This document shows, piece after piece, positions 7,522-17,100 of a stretch of DNA of 64,000 nucleotides (position 1 is its first letter; every line of letters starts with the position of its first letter). The stretch lies in assembly GCF_030944405.1 (NCBI RefSeq), contig NZ_CP132339.1:620001-684000 (forward strand), written 5' to 3'. The stretch is from Janthinobacterium sp. J1-1. GTDB lineage: Bacteria; Pseudomonadota; Gammaproteobacteria; Burkholderiales; Burkholderiaceae_D. The notes beneath the pieces are model-generated. The model was not told the DNA's origin. It searched no databases and saw only the letters and a list, made by a program, of their open reading frames with translations. Position numbers and translations under genes: made by a program.

Positions 7522-9501
7522 TTGATTTCCCCACTGAAATGGATTGCCGGTACGATGCTGTGTGTTGCATCCGCCTTCACACCCCTGGCCGCATTTGCCC
7601 AGGCCGCCACCCCAGTCAATCCGGCCGTCCCCGATACGCGCAGCGAAGATGACGCTTTCCTGCTGCTGCGCGACGCCGCGCGCAAGGACGATCTCGAGAA
7701 GGTCGATTTTTATGCCGGCCGCCTGGCCAATTACCAGGTGCCCTCCTATGTCGACTATTATCGGCTGAAACCGCGCATCCGGCAGCTCTCCGAAGCGCAA
7801 TTTCGCGATTACCTGGCCCGCTACAAGGGCAGCGCGATCGCCGACCGTTTCCGCAACGACTGGCTGCTGGAACTGGGCCGCCAGCGCAACTGGGTGATTT
7901 TCGATGAACAATATCCGCAGTTCGCGCTCGATGACGATACCCAGCTGAAATGCTATGCGCTGATGTCGCGCGTGGCCAAGGGCCAGAAAGTGGCGGACGA
8001 GGCGCGCAACCTGTTGCTCTCGCCGCCCGGTTATGGCGAAGCGTGTGGCAGCCTGATCACGGCGCTGGCGCAAAGCGGGCAGTTCGACAGCAACGATTTA
8101 TGGGCGCAGATCCGCCTGGCCGGCCAGAGCAACGCCACCGGCCCGGCGCGCCGCATCGCGCTGCTGCTGGGCGCCTCGGACGCGAAAATGGCGCAGGCGA
8201 TCGACCTGCCGGCGCTGGTGCTGGCCAAGGGCCCGGGCGACAGCCGTGCCGACCATGAAATGTACCTGGTGGCCGTGGGCCGCATGGCCAGGAGCACGCT
8301 GAAACTGGGCGTGGTGGCGCTGCAAAAAAACCTGTCCCGGCTGACGGCGCAGGAACAGGCGATAGGCTGGGCCAGCCTGGCCTTGCAGGCCTCGTATTCG
8401 CTGGCGCCGGAAGCGCTGGAATACTGGCAGAAGTCCAGCGGTGCGCCGCTGACCCAGGAACAACTGCAGTGGAAGACAAGGATCGCCCTGCGTGAAGGCA
8501 ACTGGCCGCTGGTGAAATCGACCATCCAGGCCATGCCGACGTCCCTGCGCCAGGACCCGGCCTGGGTCTACTGGCTGGCGCGCTCCTTGCAGGCGGAAAC
8601 CCCGGGCCGTGCCAACGCCCAGGCCGACAAGCTGTACCGCAGCATCAATGACCAGTCGAATTTCTATGGCTTGCTGGCCAATGAAGAGCTGGGCAACCAT
8701 CTGGTGCTGCCGCCACCGGGCCAGCCGGTCAGCCCGGCGGAAATCGCCGCCATGGCCGCCAATCCGGGCCTGCAGCGCGCGCTGAAATTTTTCAATATGC
8801 GCCTGCGTTTCGAGGGTACGCGCGAATGGAACTGGGAATTGCGCTCGATGACGGACCGCCAGCACCTGGCGGCCGCCGAATTTGCGCGCCAGAACAATGT
8901 GCTCGACCGCATGGTCAACACCTCGGACCGCACGCGCCTGGAAGTGGACTATACGCAGCGCTACCCGACGCCGCACGACGACGTGATGCATCCGGCCACG
9001 CAGACCCTGGGCCTGGACAAGGCCTGGGTGTATGGCCTGATCCGCCAGGAATCGCGCTTTATCATGGATGCCCAGTCGCATGTGGGCGCTTCCGGCCTGA
9101 TGCAGGTGATGCCGTCGACGGCCCGCTATGTGGCCAAGAAGATCGGCTTGAGCGATTTCGTCACGGAAACGCTCAGCGATGTGCGCACCAACGTGTTGCT
9201 GGGTACCAATTACCTGAACATGGTATTGGGTGGCCTCGATGGCTCGCAAGTGCTGGCCAGCGCCGCCTATAACGCCGGCCCGGGCCGGCTGCGCATCTGG
9301 CGCGCCACCATGACGCGCCCGCTGGAAGGGGCCGTGTTTGCCGAAACCATTCCGTACACGGAAACGCGCACCTACGTGAAAAACGTGATGTCCAACGCCA
9401 CTTATTATGCGGCCCTGTTTGAAAAGAGCCCGCAGTCGCTGAAGGCCCGCCTGGGTACGGTGGGTCCGAAAAACAGCGCGATTGCCGCCGATTTGCCTTA
9501 A
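7522..9501 (+). CDS. slt: Soluble lytic murein transglycosylase (Slt70-like)
   Basis: A 659-residue periplasmic enzyme that cleaves peptidoglycan to 1,6-anhydromuropeptides. A signal peptide (ISPLKWIAGTMLCVASAFTPLAAFAQA) is followed by a long alpha-helical superhelical domain, and a C-terminal GH23 domain with RQESRF carrying the catalytic Glu at residue 510, then GASGLMQVMPSTA and SAAYNAGPGR, all family signatures. The start appears to be TTG at 7522, needed to keep the basic n-region of the signal peptide; the next ATG would cut into the hydrophobic core. Only 32 bp separate it from the divergent cyclo-ligase gene. Confidence 0.95.
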   Translation: MISPLKWIAGTMLCVASAFTPLAAFAQAATPVNPAVPDTRSEDDAFLLLRDAARKDDLEKVDFYAGRLANYQVPSYVDYYRLKPRIRQLSEAQFRDYLARYKGSAIADRFRNDWLLELGRQRNWVIFDEQYPQFALDDDTQLKCYALMSRVAKGQKVADEARNLLLSPPGYGEACGSLITALAQSGQFDSNDLWAQIRLAGQSNATGPARRIALLLGASDAKMAQAIDLPALVLAKGPGDSRADHEMYLVAVGRMARSTLKLGVVALQKNLSRLTAQEQAIGWASLALQASYSLAPEALEYWQKSSGAPLTQEQLQWKTRIALREGNWPLVKSTIQAMPTSLRQDPAWVYWLARSLQAETPGRANAQADKLYRSINDQSNFYGLLANEELGNHLVLPPPGQPVSPAEIAAMAANPGLQRALKFFNMRLRFEGTREWNWELRSMTDRQHLAAAEFARQNNVLDRMVNTSDRTRLEVDYTQRYPTPHDDVMHPATQTLGLDKAWVYGLIRQESRFIMDAQSHVGASGLMQVMPSTARYVAKKIGLSDFVTETLSDVRTNVLLGTNYLNMVLGGLDGSQVLASAAYNAGPGRLRIWRATMTRPLEGAVFAETIPYTETRTYVKNVMSNATYYAALFEKSPQSLKARLGTVGPKNSAIAADLP

Positions 9502-9523
9502 TCTCACTAACCGACAGCCGATC

Positions 9524-10240
9524 ATGCAAACCACCGTCCTTGACCCCAGCCTGAAGCAAGCCCTGTCCAGCGCGCGCGAGCCCGGCCTGACCCTTATTAT
9601 CGGCAACAAGAATTATTCGTCCTGGTCGATGCGGCCGTGGGTGGCGCTGCACGCCTTCGGCATTGCGTTCCAGGAAGTACGCGTGCTGCTCGACCAGAAA
9701 GATACGTCGAGCAAGATCGCCGAATATTCGGCCTGCGGCCGCGTACCCGTGCTGCTGGCCGGCGAGATCACCATCTGGGACAGCCTGGCCATTTGCGAAT
9801 ACCTGGCCGAACAGTTTCCGGACAAACACCTGTGGCCGCAGGACGTGGCCGCGCGCGCCATGGCACGCTGCATCTGCGCCGAAATGCATTCGGGTTTTAC
9901 GGACCTGCGCAACGATATGTCCATGCATATCAAGGCGCACCTGCCGGGCCGAGGCCGCACGCCGGGTGCCCAGGCCGATATCGGCCGCATCAGCGAAATC
10001 TGGGAAGAGTGCCTGTCGCGTTTCGGCCACCATCAGTTCCTGTTCGGCGAGTTCTCGATTGCCGACGCCTATTTCGCGCCCGTCGTAATGCGCTTCCGTA
10101 CCTATGGCGTGTCGCTGGCGCCAGCCCTGAACGCGTATTGCGAGCGCGTGCAGGCGCACCCGGCCGTGGCACGCTGGATCACGGAAGCGCTGGCCGAGAC
10201 GGAAGTGGCGGCCAAGCATGATGCCGATTTGCCGGATTAA
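9524..10240 (+). CDS. Glutathione S-transferase family protein
   Basis: A 238-residue cytosolic GST-like protein. The thioredoxin-like N-terminal domain begins with LIIGNKNYSSWSMRPW, where the Ser pair is the likely glutathione-activating site of this subfamily, followed by GRVPVLL (cis-Pro) and IWDSLAICEYLAE (glutathione-binding Asp/Ser). The C-terminal all-helical domain contains FSIADAYFAPVV, the usual N-capping box. ATG 9524 lies 22 bases after slt; it may share its transcript. The substrate is unknown. Confidence 0.9.
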   Translation: MQTTVLDPSLKQALSSAREPGLTLIIGNKNYSSWSMRPWVALHAFGIAFQEVRVLLDQKDTSSKIAEYSACGRVPVLLAGEITIWDSLAICEYLAEQFPDKHLWPQDVAARAMARCICAEMHSGFTDLRNDMSMHIKAHLPGRGRTPGAQADIGRISEIWEECLSRFGHHQFLFGEFSIADAYFAPVVMRFRTYGVSLAPALNAYCERVQAHPAVARWITEALAETEVAAKHDADLPD

Positions 10241-10257
10241 GCGGGACTGTGCCTGAG

Positions 10258-11373
10258 ATGAAGATTTATACGGTCGGCGGCGCCGTGCGCGACGCCTTGC
10301 TGGGCTTGCCGGTCAAGGACCATGACCATGTGGTGGTGGGCGCCACGCCGGAGCAGATGCTGCGCAAGGGCTTCCGGCCGGTCGGCAAGGATTTTCCTGT
10401 GTTCCTGCACCCGCAGACCCAGGAGGAATACGCACTGGCCCGCACCGAGCGCAAGACGGCGCCCGGCTACCGGGGCTTTGTCTTCCATGCGGCGCCCGAC
10501 GTGTCGCTGGAAGACGACCTGGTGCGGCGCGATCTGACCATCAATGCGATTGCCCGCGACGAAGACGGCCAGTTGAGCGATCCGTTTGGCGGCGTCGACG
10601 ATATCCATAATAAAGTGTTCAGGCACGTCTCCGACGCCTTTGGCGAAGACCCGGTGCGCGTGCTGCGCCTGGCCCGCTTTGCCGCCCGCTTCGGCGATTT
10701 TACGGTGGCGCCCGCTACCCTGGCGCTGATGCGCGGCATGGTGGCGCAGGGCGAAGTCGATGCGCTGGTGGCCGAGCGCGTCTGGCAGGAGGTGGCGAAG
10801 GGCTTGATGGAAGCGCAGCCGTCGCGCATGCTGACGGTGCTGCAGGACTGCGGCGCCCTGGCGCGCATACTGCCCGAGCTGACCGTCAATGACCGTCTGT
10901 TGCAGGTGATCGACCGCGCAGCCGCCGAAGGCCATGAACTGTGCGTGCGCTTTGCCGTGCTGATGCTGGCGGTGCCGGTGGTACACATCAATACATTGGG
11001 CGAGCGCCTGCGCGTGCCGAACGACTGCCGCGAGCTGGCGGTGATGGCGGCGCGCGAGCAGCTTGTTATCGAAAATGCGCTGGCCTTGAGCGCGGAAGAA
11101 CTGGTCAGTTTGTGCGAGCGCTGCGACGGCCTGCGCAAGCCGCAGCGTTTTGTGCAGATGCTGCAGGCGGTCGAATGTGCTGCGCGAGTGACTCGGGACC
11201 GCGCTTTTCCGCAGTCCGCCTGGCTGCAAGCGATGCTGGCGGCCGTGCGCGGCGTCGATGCGGGTGCGCTGGCGCTGGGCTGCGCACAGGAACCGAGACG
11301 TATCCCGCAAGTCATTCATGCCGCGCGCGTGGAAGCCGTCAGCAACGTGATCAGCAGCCGGGAAGTGCCATGA
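10258..11373 (+). CDS. cca: tRNA nucleotidyltransferase (CCA-adding enzyme) with eroded HD region
   Basis: Cca adds or repairs the 3' CCA of tRNAs. The N-terminal catalytic head is intact: MKIYTVGGAVRDALLG, the metal-binding DHDHVVVG, DLVRRDLTINAIA, DPFGG and RVLRLARFAARF. The C-terminal part normally has an HD phosphohydrolase domain; here the expected HDLGK and following HGHE motifs are absent and the sequence jumps from VRFAVLMLAV to GERLRVPNDCREL, so the protein is shorter (371 residues, E. coli 412). Nucleotidyl transfer should be kept, the 2',3'-phosphatase activity lost. ATG 10258 gives the canonical N-terminus; a GTG three codons earlier is possible. Its stop overlaps the next start (ATGA). 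Confidence 0.95.
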   Translation: MKIYTVGGAVRDALLGLPVKDHDHVVVGATPEQMLRKGFRPVGKDFPVFLHPQTQEEYALARTERKTAPGYRGFVFHAAPDVSLEDDLVRRDLTINAIARDEDGQLSDPFGGVDDIHNKVFRHVSDAFGEDPVRVLRLARFAARFGDFTVAPATLALMRGMVAQGEVDALVAERVWQEVAKGLMEAQPSRMLTVLQDCGALARILPELTVNDRLLQVIDRAAAEGHELCVRFAVLMLAVPVVHINTLGERLRVPNDCRELAVMAAREQLVIENALALSAEELVSLCERCDGLRKPQRFVQMLQAVECAARVTRDRAFPQSAWLQAMLAAVRGVDAGALALGCAQEPRRIPQVIHAARVEAVSNVISSREVP

Positions 11374-12077
11374 CCCTGCCGAAACTGTTCCAGAATCCGT
11401 TTCGCCGCTGGCTGCAAAAAACCGGTGATGCGCGTCCGGCGGTGCTGGTCAAGCAGCTGCACGAGCGCGACCGGCGCCGGATGATGAAACACTTCTTGTC
11501 GCTGGAAAAGAGCGACCGCCTGCTGCGCTTCGGCAGTTCCCTGCCCGACGAGCTGGTGGCGCAATATGTGCAGAAGATGGATTTTTCGCGCGATATGGTC
11601 TACGGCGTCTACAGCAGCACCTTCAAGCTGGTCGGCGTGGGCCACCTGGCGTTTGCGCCGAAAGACAAGTCGCCCGCGAAAAGCGTGGTGACGACCAAGG
11701 AGCAGGTGGCCGAGTTCGGCGTGTCGGTGTCGAAATCGATGCGCGGCATGGGCGTGGGCTCGAAGCTGTTCGAGCGGGCGGCGATTCACTGCCGCAACAA
11801 CGATGTCGATACGCTGTACATGCATTGCTTGTCGTCCAACAAGACGATGATGCATATCGCCAAGAAGGCGGGCATGGAAATCCAGCGCGAATATGGCGAA
11901 GCCGATGCCTATCTAAAACTGCTGCCGCCCAACCCCAGCAGCATGCTGCAGGAAGCGGTGCAGGAACAGTTCGCCATGTTCGACTACACCTTCAAGGCCA
12001 ATGCGCGCGCCGCGTCCAAGCTGTGGGACAGCCTGCCGGGGCGCAAGAAAAAGCCCCAGGAACCGCCGTCACAATAA
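11370..12077 (+). CDS. GNAT family N-acetyltransferase
   Basis: A 235-residue protein with a GNAT core: VGVGHLAFA (beta strand 2-4), then EFGVSVSKSMRGMGVGSKLFERA containing the acetyl-CoA binding R/Q-x-x-G-x-G/A box as SMRGMGVGSKL, and MHIAKKAGMEIQ as the late conserved motif. The tail after residue 180 is a family-specific extension ending in a basic PGRKKKPQEPP. It overlaps cca by four bases and is convergent with the lrp-type gene, sharing nine bases at the 3' ends. The acetyl acceptor cannot be told from sequence; RNA or protein targets are equally possible. Confidence 0.88.
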   Translation: MTLPKLFQNPFRRWLQKTGDARPAVLVKQLHERDRRRMMKHFLSLEKSDRLLRFGSSLPDELVAQYVQKMDFSRDMVYGVYSSTFKLVGVGHLAFAPKDKSPAKSVVTTKEQVAEFGVSVSKSMRGMGVGSKLFERAAIHCRNNDVDTLYMHCLSSNKTMMHIAKKAGMEIQREYGEADAYLKLLPPNPSSMLQEAVQEQFAMFDYTFKANARAASKLWDSLPGRKKKPQEPPSQ

Positions 12078-12599
12078 GGGCAGGGCGGTCGTATCCTTGA
12101 TACGCTGCAGGGCAAAGCTCGATTTCACGTCCAGCACTGCCGGATGGCGCAACAGGGTCGCCATCATGAAGCGCGAAAAATGCTCCATGTCTTCCACGTG
12201 CACGCGCAGCAGGTAATCCATTTCGCCCGTCATCGCATAGCAGGCCACCACTTCCGGCCATTGCGACACGGCCACCGCGAAATCGGCCCGTGGCGAGGTG
12301 GTCGTCACCAGGTTGGGCGCCAGCACGCGCGCCGTGCTGTGGGTATGGGCGGCGGCGTCGCTGTGCTTTTCCAGCCGCACATTGACATAGGCCAACAGGC
12401 CCAGGCCGATCTTTTCAGGGTCCAGCAGGGCCACGTACTGGCGGATCACGCCCGCTTCCTCCAGCCGTTTGACCCGCCGCAGACAAGGCGATGGTGACAG
12501 GCTGACCTGTTCGGCCACGTCCTGGTTTGACAGCCGGCCGTCGGCCTGCAGCACCGAGAGGATCTTGCGGTCGGTTTTATCCAGCGTAATTTTGCTCAT
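12069..12599 (-). CDS. Lrp/AsnC family transcriptional regulator
   Basis: A 176-residue regulator of the feast/famine family. Residues 1-60 form the winged helix-turn-helix (DKTDRKILSVLQADGRLSNQDVAE, then SPSPCLRRVKRLEEAGVI), followed by the RAM ligand-binding domain with GLLAYVNVRLEK and VVACYAMTGEMDYLLRVHV. Start ATG 12597-12599 is chosen because MSKITLDKTD is the usual start of the DNA-binding domain. It is divergent from hpd, so it most likely senses an aromatic amino acid or keto acid and controls hpd and itself; that role is inference from position. Confidence 0.93.
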   Translation of the reverse strand: MSKITLDKTDRKILSVLQADGRLSNQDVAEQVSLSPSPCLRRVKRLEEAGVIRQYVALLDPEKIGLGLLAYVNVRLEKHSDAAAHTHSTARVLAPNLVTTTSPRADFAVAVSQWPEVVACYAMTGEMDYLLRVHVEDMEHFSRFMMATLLRHPAVLDVKSSFALQRIKDTTALPLL

Positions 12600-12624
12600 G
12601 CGTACCTCCGTGGGACTTGTTTCA

Positions 12625-12639
12625 CGCAATATTATTGCG
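12625..12639. promoter_or_regulatory. 15-bp palindrome, candidate Lrp-family operator
   Basis: CGCAATATTATTGCG is a perfect dyad around a central T, 25-40 bp upstream of the regulator's start codon and about 85 bp before hpd. AT-centred dyads of this size are what Lrp/AsnC dimers bind, so it is a good autoregulatory and hpd-controlling site. Function is inferred only. Confidence 0.6.
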
Positions 12640-12724
12640 CAAATCATGGTTGTTCGGGAGATCTTTGGCATTTAATGCCGGCCGCCCCCGCCTATACTGT
12701 GCCCTACTTCTAGGAGGAGACATC

Positions 12725-13852
12725 ATGCAATTTCAACCTTGGGATAACCCGATGGGTACCGATGGTTTCGAGTTCGTCGAGTATGCAGCACCAGACCCAA
12801 AAGCATTGGGCGAGCTGTTCGAGAACATGGGCTTCACGGCCATCGCGCGCCACCGCCACAAGGATGTGACCCTGTACCGCCAGGGCGACATCAATTTCAT
12901 CATCAACGCGGAACAGGATTCGTTCGCCCAGCGGTTTGCCCGCCATCACGGCCCGTCCGTATGCGCCATCGCGATCCGCGTCGATGACGCCGCCTTTGTG
13001 TACCGCCGCGCGCTGGAGCTGGGCGCCTGGGGTTTTGACAACAAGACCGGGCCGATGGAGCTGAATATCCCCGCCATCAAGGGCGTGGGCGATTCGCTGC
13101 TGTACTTCGTCGACCGCTGGCGCGGCAAGGGCGCCGACAAAGCCGGCGCCGCGGCGCCGGGCGGCATCGGCGACATCAGCATCTACGACGTCGATTTTGT
13201 CGCCATTCCCGGCGCGGTCGCCAATCCGGTCGGCCATGGCCTGACCTATATCGACCACCTGACGCACAATGTGCACCGTGGCCGCATGAAGGAATGGGCC
13301 GGTTTCTATGAAAACCTGTTCAACTTCCGCGAAGTGCGCTATTTCGATATCGAAGGCAAGCACACGGGTCTCAAGTCGAAAGCCATGACCTCGCCCTGCG
13401 GCAAGATCCGCATCCCGATCAATGAATCGTCGGACGACAAGTCGCAGATCGCCGAGTACCTGGACCAGTATCACGGCGAAGGCATCCAGCATATCGCGCT
13501 GGGCACCGACAATATCTACGGCTCGGTGCAGGGCATGCGCGACACCGGGATCGATTTCCAAGACACCATCGAAACCTATTACGAACTGGTCAACCGCCGC
13601 CTGCCGAACCACGGCGAGCAGCTCGATGAACTGCGCCGTCTGCGTATCCTGATCGACGGTCACAGCACCGAAACCGAACGCGAACTGCTGCTGCAGATCT
13701 TCACGCAGACGGTGATCGGCCCGATCTTCTTCGAGATTATCCAGCGCAAGGGCGACCAGGGTTTCGGCGAAGGCAACTTCCGCGCGCTGTTCGAATCGAT
13801 CGAGCTGGACCAGATCAAGCGCGGGGTGTTGCAGGTCAAGAGCGTTGCCTGA
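12725..13852 (+). CDS. hpd: 4-hydroxyphenylpyruvate dioxygenase
   Basis: Hpd converts 4-hydroxyphenylpyruvate to homogentisate, the committed step of tyrosine breakdown. The 375-residue protein has two vicinal-oxygen-chelate repeats; the iron ligands can be read as His178 (in IDHLTHNV), His256 (in IQHIALGT) and Glu337 (in IFFEIIQRKG). The C-terminal helix FGEGNFRALFESIE closes the active site. ATG 12725 follows a strong AGGAGGA. No homogentisate dioxygenase or fumarylacetoacetase gene is adjacent, so the rest of the pathway is elsewhere. A second copy of the last 66 bases lies 56 bp downstream. Confidence 0.97.
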   Translation: MQFQPWDNPMGTDGFEFVEYAAPDPKALGELFENMGFTAIARHRHKDVTLYRQGDINFIINAEQDSFAQRFARHHGPSVCAIAIRVDDAAFVYRRALELGAWGFDNKTGPMELNIPAIKGVGDSLLYFVDRWRGKGADKAGAAAPGGIGDISIYDVDFVAIPGAVANPVGHGLTYIDHLTHNVHRGRMKEWAGFYENLFNFREVRYFDIEGKHTGLKSKAMTSPCGKIRIPINESSDDKSQIAEYLDQYHGEGIQHIALGTDNIYGSVQGMRDTGIDFQDTIETYYELVNRRLPNHGEQLDELRRLRILIDGHSTETERELLLQIFTQTVIGPIFFEIIQRKGDQGFGEGNFRALFESIELDQIKRGVLQVKSVA

Positions 13853-13870
13853 TTTTTACCGGTGGTGTTT

Positions 13871-13900
13871 GTCGGGTTACGCCCTGCGGGCTAACCCGAC
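13871..13900. repeat. REP-like palindromic hairpin
   Basis: GTCGGGTTA (13871-13879) pairs with TAACCCGAC (13892-13900), and GCCC/GGGC extend the stem inside with one bulged C and a TGC loop; CTACG follows. The form G(T)AGGTCGGGTTA...TAACCCGAC is a common dispersed intergenic palindrome in proteobacteria. It sits between the real end of hpd and the duplicate end. It may also act as an RNA-stabilising or terminating hairpin for hpd. Confidence 0.7.
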
Positions 13901-13908
13901 CTACGCTA

Positions 13909-13974
13909 CTGTTCGAATCGATCGAGCTGGACCAGATCAAACGCGGCGTGTTGAAAGACACGAGCGTCGCTTGA
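13909..13974 (+). pseudogene. Diverged second copy of the hpd 3' end
   Basis: These 66 bases align without gaps to 13787-13852. The first 30 are identical; the last 36 carry about ten changes, several synonymous. The reading frame is kept to its own TGA and gives LFESIELDQIKRGVLKDTSVA, against GVLQVKSVA in the live gene. There is no start codon, so it is a remnant. The keeping of frame and the pattern of changes suggest the tail of another allele rather than a fresh duplication. Confidence 0.8.
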
Positions 13975-14163
13975 AAAATAACAAAAAGTAATAAAAAAAG
14001 CACCCGCCCGGGAGTGCAGTGCAGCAAAAGAACCGCGCGCATTCCTGTGGTAGTCTACGACAAACAAGTCATTTTTCCGCACCGTCGCGCTTACAAGGCA
14101 TGGCGGTACGTGTGAGTTCAACCGACTTTGCACGCGTAGCACAGAGAATAATGGAGACAAGTA

Positions 14164-17100
14164 ATGAATGCACCAGTCAAGGGCTCGAATCTTGAGCCGG
14201 GCGCGCACGCGTCCGATATTTCCCTCAACGACAAATACACGCTGCAGCGCGGCCGCGCCTTCATGACCGGCACGCAGGCGCTGATCCGCCTGCCGATGAT
14301 GCAGCGCGAACGCGACCTGAAAGCGGGCCTCAATACGGCCGGCTATATCACCGGCTACCGCGGTTCGCCCGTCACCTCGGTCGACATGACGGCCGTAAAA
14401 GCCAAGAAATACCTGGACGAACACCACGTCAAGTTCCACCCGGGCCTGAATGAAGACCTGGCGGCCACGGCCGTGTGGGGCACGCAGCAGACCAATCTGT
14501 TCGAAGACGCCAAATACGACGGCGTGTTCGGCATGTGGTACGGCAAGGGCCCGGGCGTGGACCGCTGCGGCGACGTCTTCAAGCACGCCAACAACGCAGG
14601 TTCCGCCAAGCACGGCGGCGTGCTGGTGCTGGCCGGCGACGACCATGCGGCCAAGTCGTCGTCCACCGCGCACCAGTCCGACCATATCCTGAACGCCTGC
14701 GGCATTCCGGTGCTGTACCCGTCGTCGGTGCAGGAATATATCGATTACGGCCTGCACGCCTGGGCCATGAGCCGCTATACGGGCCTGTGGGTATCGATGA
14801 AATGCGTGACCGATATTATCGAATCGGGCGCGGCTGTCGACTTCGATCCGGACCGCGTGCAGATCACCCTGCCGACCGACTTCGAAATGCCGGCCGGTGG
14901 CCTGAACATCCGCTGGCCGGACACCGTGCTGGAGCAGGAAGTGCGGATGAACAGCTACAAATGGTATGCCGCGCTGGCCTACGCGCGCGCCAACAAGCTC
15001 AATAAAATCATCTGGGACAGCCCGAAAGCGCGCATCGGCATCATTACCGCCGGCAAATCCTACCTTGATACACGCCAGGCGCTGGCCGATCTCGGCATCG
15101 ACGAGCAGACGGCGTCCGATATTGGCATCCGCCTGTACAAGATCGGCATGACCTGGCCGCTGGAAGCGGACGGCGTGCACGAGTTCGCCAAGGGCCTCGA
15201 TGAGATCCTGGTGGTGGAGGAAAAACGCCAGATCCTCGAATACGCGCTCAAGGAGGAACTGTACAACCTGAAGGATGGCGAGCGTCCGCGCGTGGTCGGC
15301 AAGTTCGACGACACGGGTGAATGGAGCAACCAGAAGGGCACCGGCCACGGCGACTGGCTGCTGCCGGCCACCTATGAACTGAACCCCGCCATGATTGCGC
15401 GCGCGATCGCCAGCCGCATCTCGCGCTACTACGCCGGCCATCCGGTCGAGCAGCGCGTGAAGGAGCGCATCGCCTACCTGGAAGCGAAGGAAAACGTCCT
15501 CAAGGCCATCAGCGTGAAACCCGATCCACAAAAGGACCGCACGCCGTTCTTCTGCTCGGGCTGCCCGCACAACAGTTCGACTAAAGTCCCCGAAGGCTCG
15601 CGCGCGCTGGCCGGCATCGGCTGCCACTATATGGTGCTGTGGATGGACCGCGAAACGTCGACGTTTACCCATATGGGCGCCGAAGGCGTGACCTGGGTCG
15701 GCCAGGCGCCGTTCACCAATGAAAAGCACGTGTTCACCAACCTTGGTGACGGCACGTATTTCCACTCCGGCATTTTGGCGATCCGCGCGGCCGTGTCGGC
15801 CAAGGTGAACATCACCTATAAAATCCTGTTCAATGACGCGGTGGCGATGACGGGCGGCCAGGAATTCGACGGGCCGTTATCGCCGGCGATTATCTCGCGC
15901 CAGATCGCCGCCGAAGGCGTGGGCCCCATCATTGTCGTCACCGACGAGCCGGAAAAATATCCGTCCGACTACGCCTGGGCCGAGGGCGTCACCGTGCGCC
16001 ACCGTTCCGAGCTGATGGACGTGCAGCGCGAACTGCGCGACATGCCGGGCGTGTCGGCCATGATCTACGACCAGACCTGCGCCTCGGAAAAACGCCGCCG
16101 CCGCAAACGCAATGAATACCCGGACCCGGCCAAGCGCGCCGTGATCAACGAAGCCGTCTGCGAAGGCTGCGGCGACTGTTCCGTGCAATCGAACTGCCTG
16201 TCGGTGGAACCGCTGGAAACCGAGCTGGGCCGCAAGCGCCAGATCAACCAGTCGTCCTGCAACAAGGATTTTTCGTGCACCACGGGTTTCTGTCCGAGTT
16301 TTGTCACGGTGGAAGGCGGCGGCCTGAAAAAGCCGAAAAAAGCGGCCAGCGCCGACCAGGGTGGCCCGGAAGTTCCGGCCCTGCCGACACCCGTGATTCC
16401 GACCACGGCCGAGCCGTTCGGTATTTTAGTCACCGGCATCGGCGGCACGGGCGTGGTCACCGTCGGCCAGATCCTGGCGATGGCGGCCCACGTCGAAGGC
16501 AAGGGCTGTTCCGTGCTCGACATGAGCGGCCTGGCGCAAAAGGGCGGCCCGGTGATGTCGCACGTGCGCCTGGCGGACCGCCAGGAAGATATCCATTCCA
16601 CCCGCGTCGGCACCGGCGCGGCCGATCTGGTGATCGGCTGCGATTTGATCGTCACCGCCAGCCGCGACGCCTTGTCGCGCATGGGGGAAGGGCGCAGCTG
16701 GGCCATGATCAACTCGACCAGTTCGTCGACGGCGGCGTTCGTGAAAAACCCGGACTGGCAGTTCCCCGGTGCCTCCGCGCGCATGGAAATCGAAAAAGCC
16801 TGCGGCAAGGACCATGTGGACTTTATCGACGCGGGCCAGATCGCCACGGCGCTGATGGGCGACTCGATCGCCACCAATATGTTCATGCTGGGCTACGCCT
16901 GGCAAAAGGGCAAGGTACCGCTCAGCGAGGCGGCGATCATGAAAGCCATCGACCTGAACAATGTGTCGGTGGCCTTCAACAAGGCCGCCTTCAACTGGGG
17001 CCGCGCGGGCGCCCATGACACGGCCAGCCTGCAGCGCATGACGGCGCCGGCCAAAGTGGTCGAGTTCAAGCGCATCGACACGCTCGACGACATCATCGAG

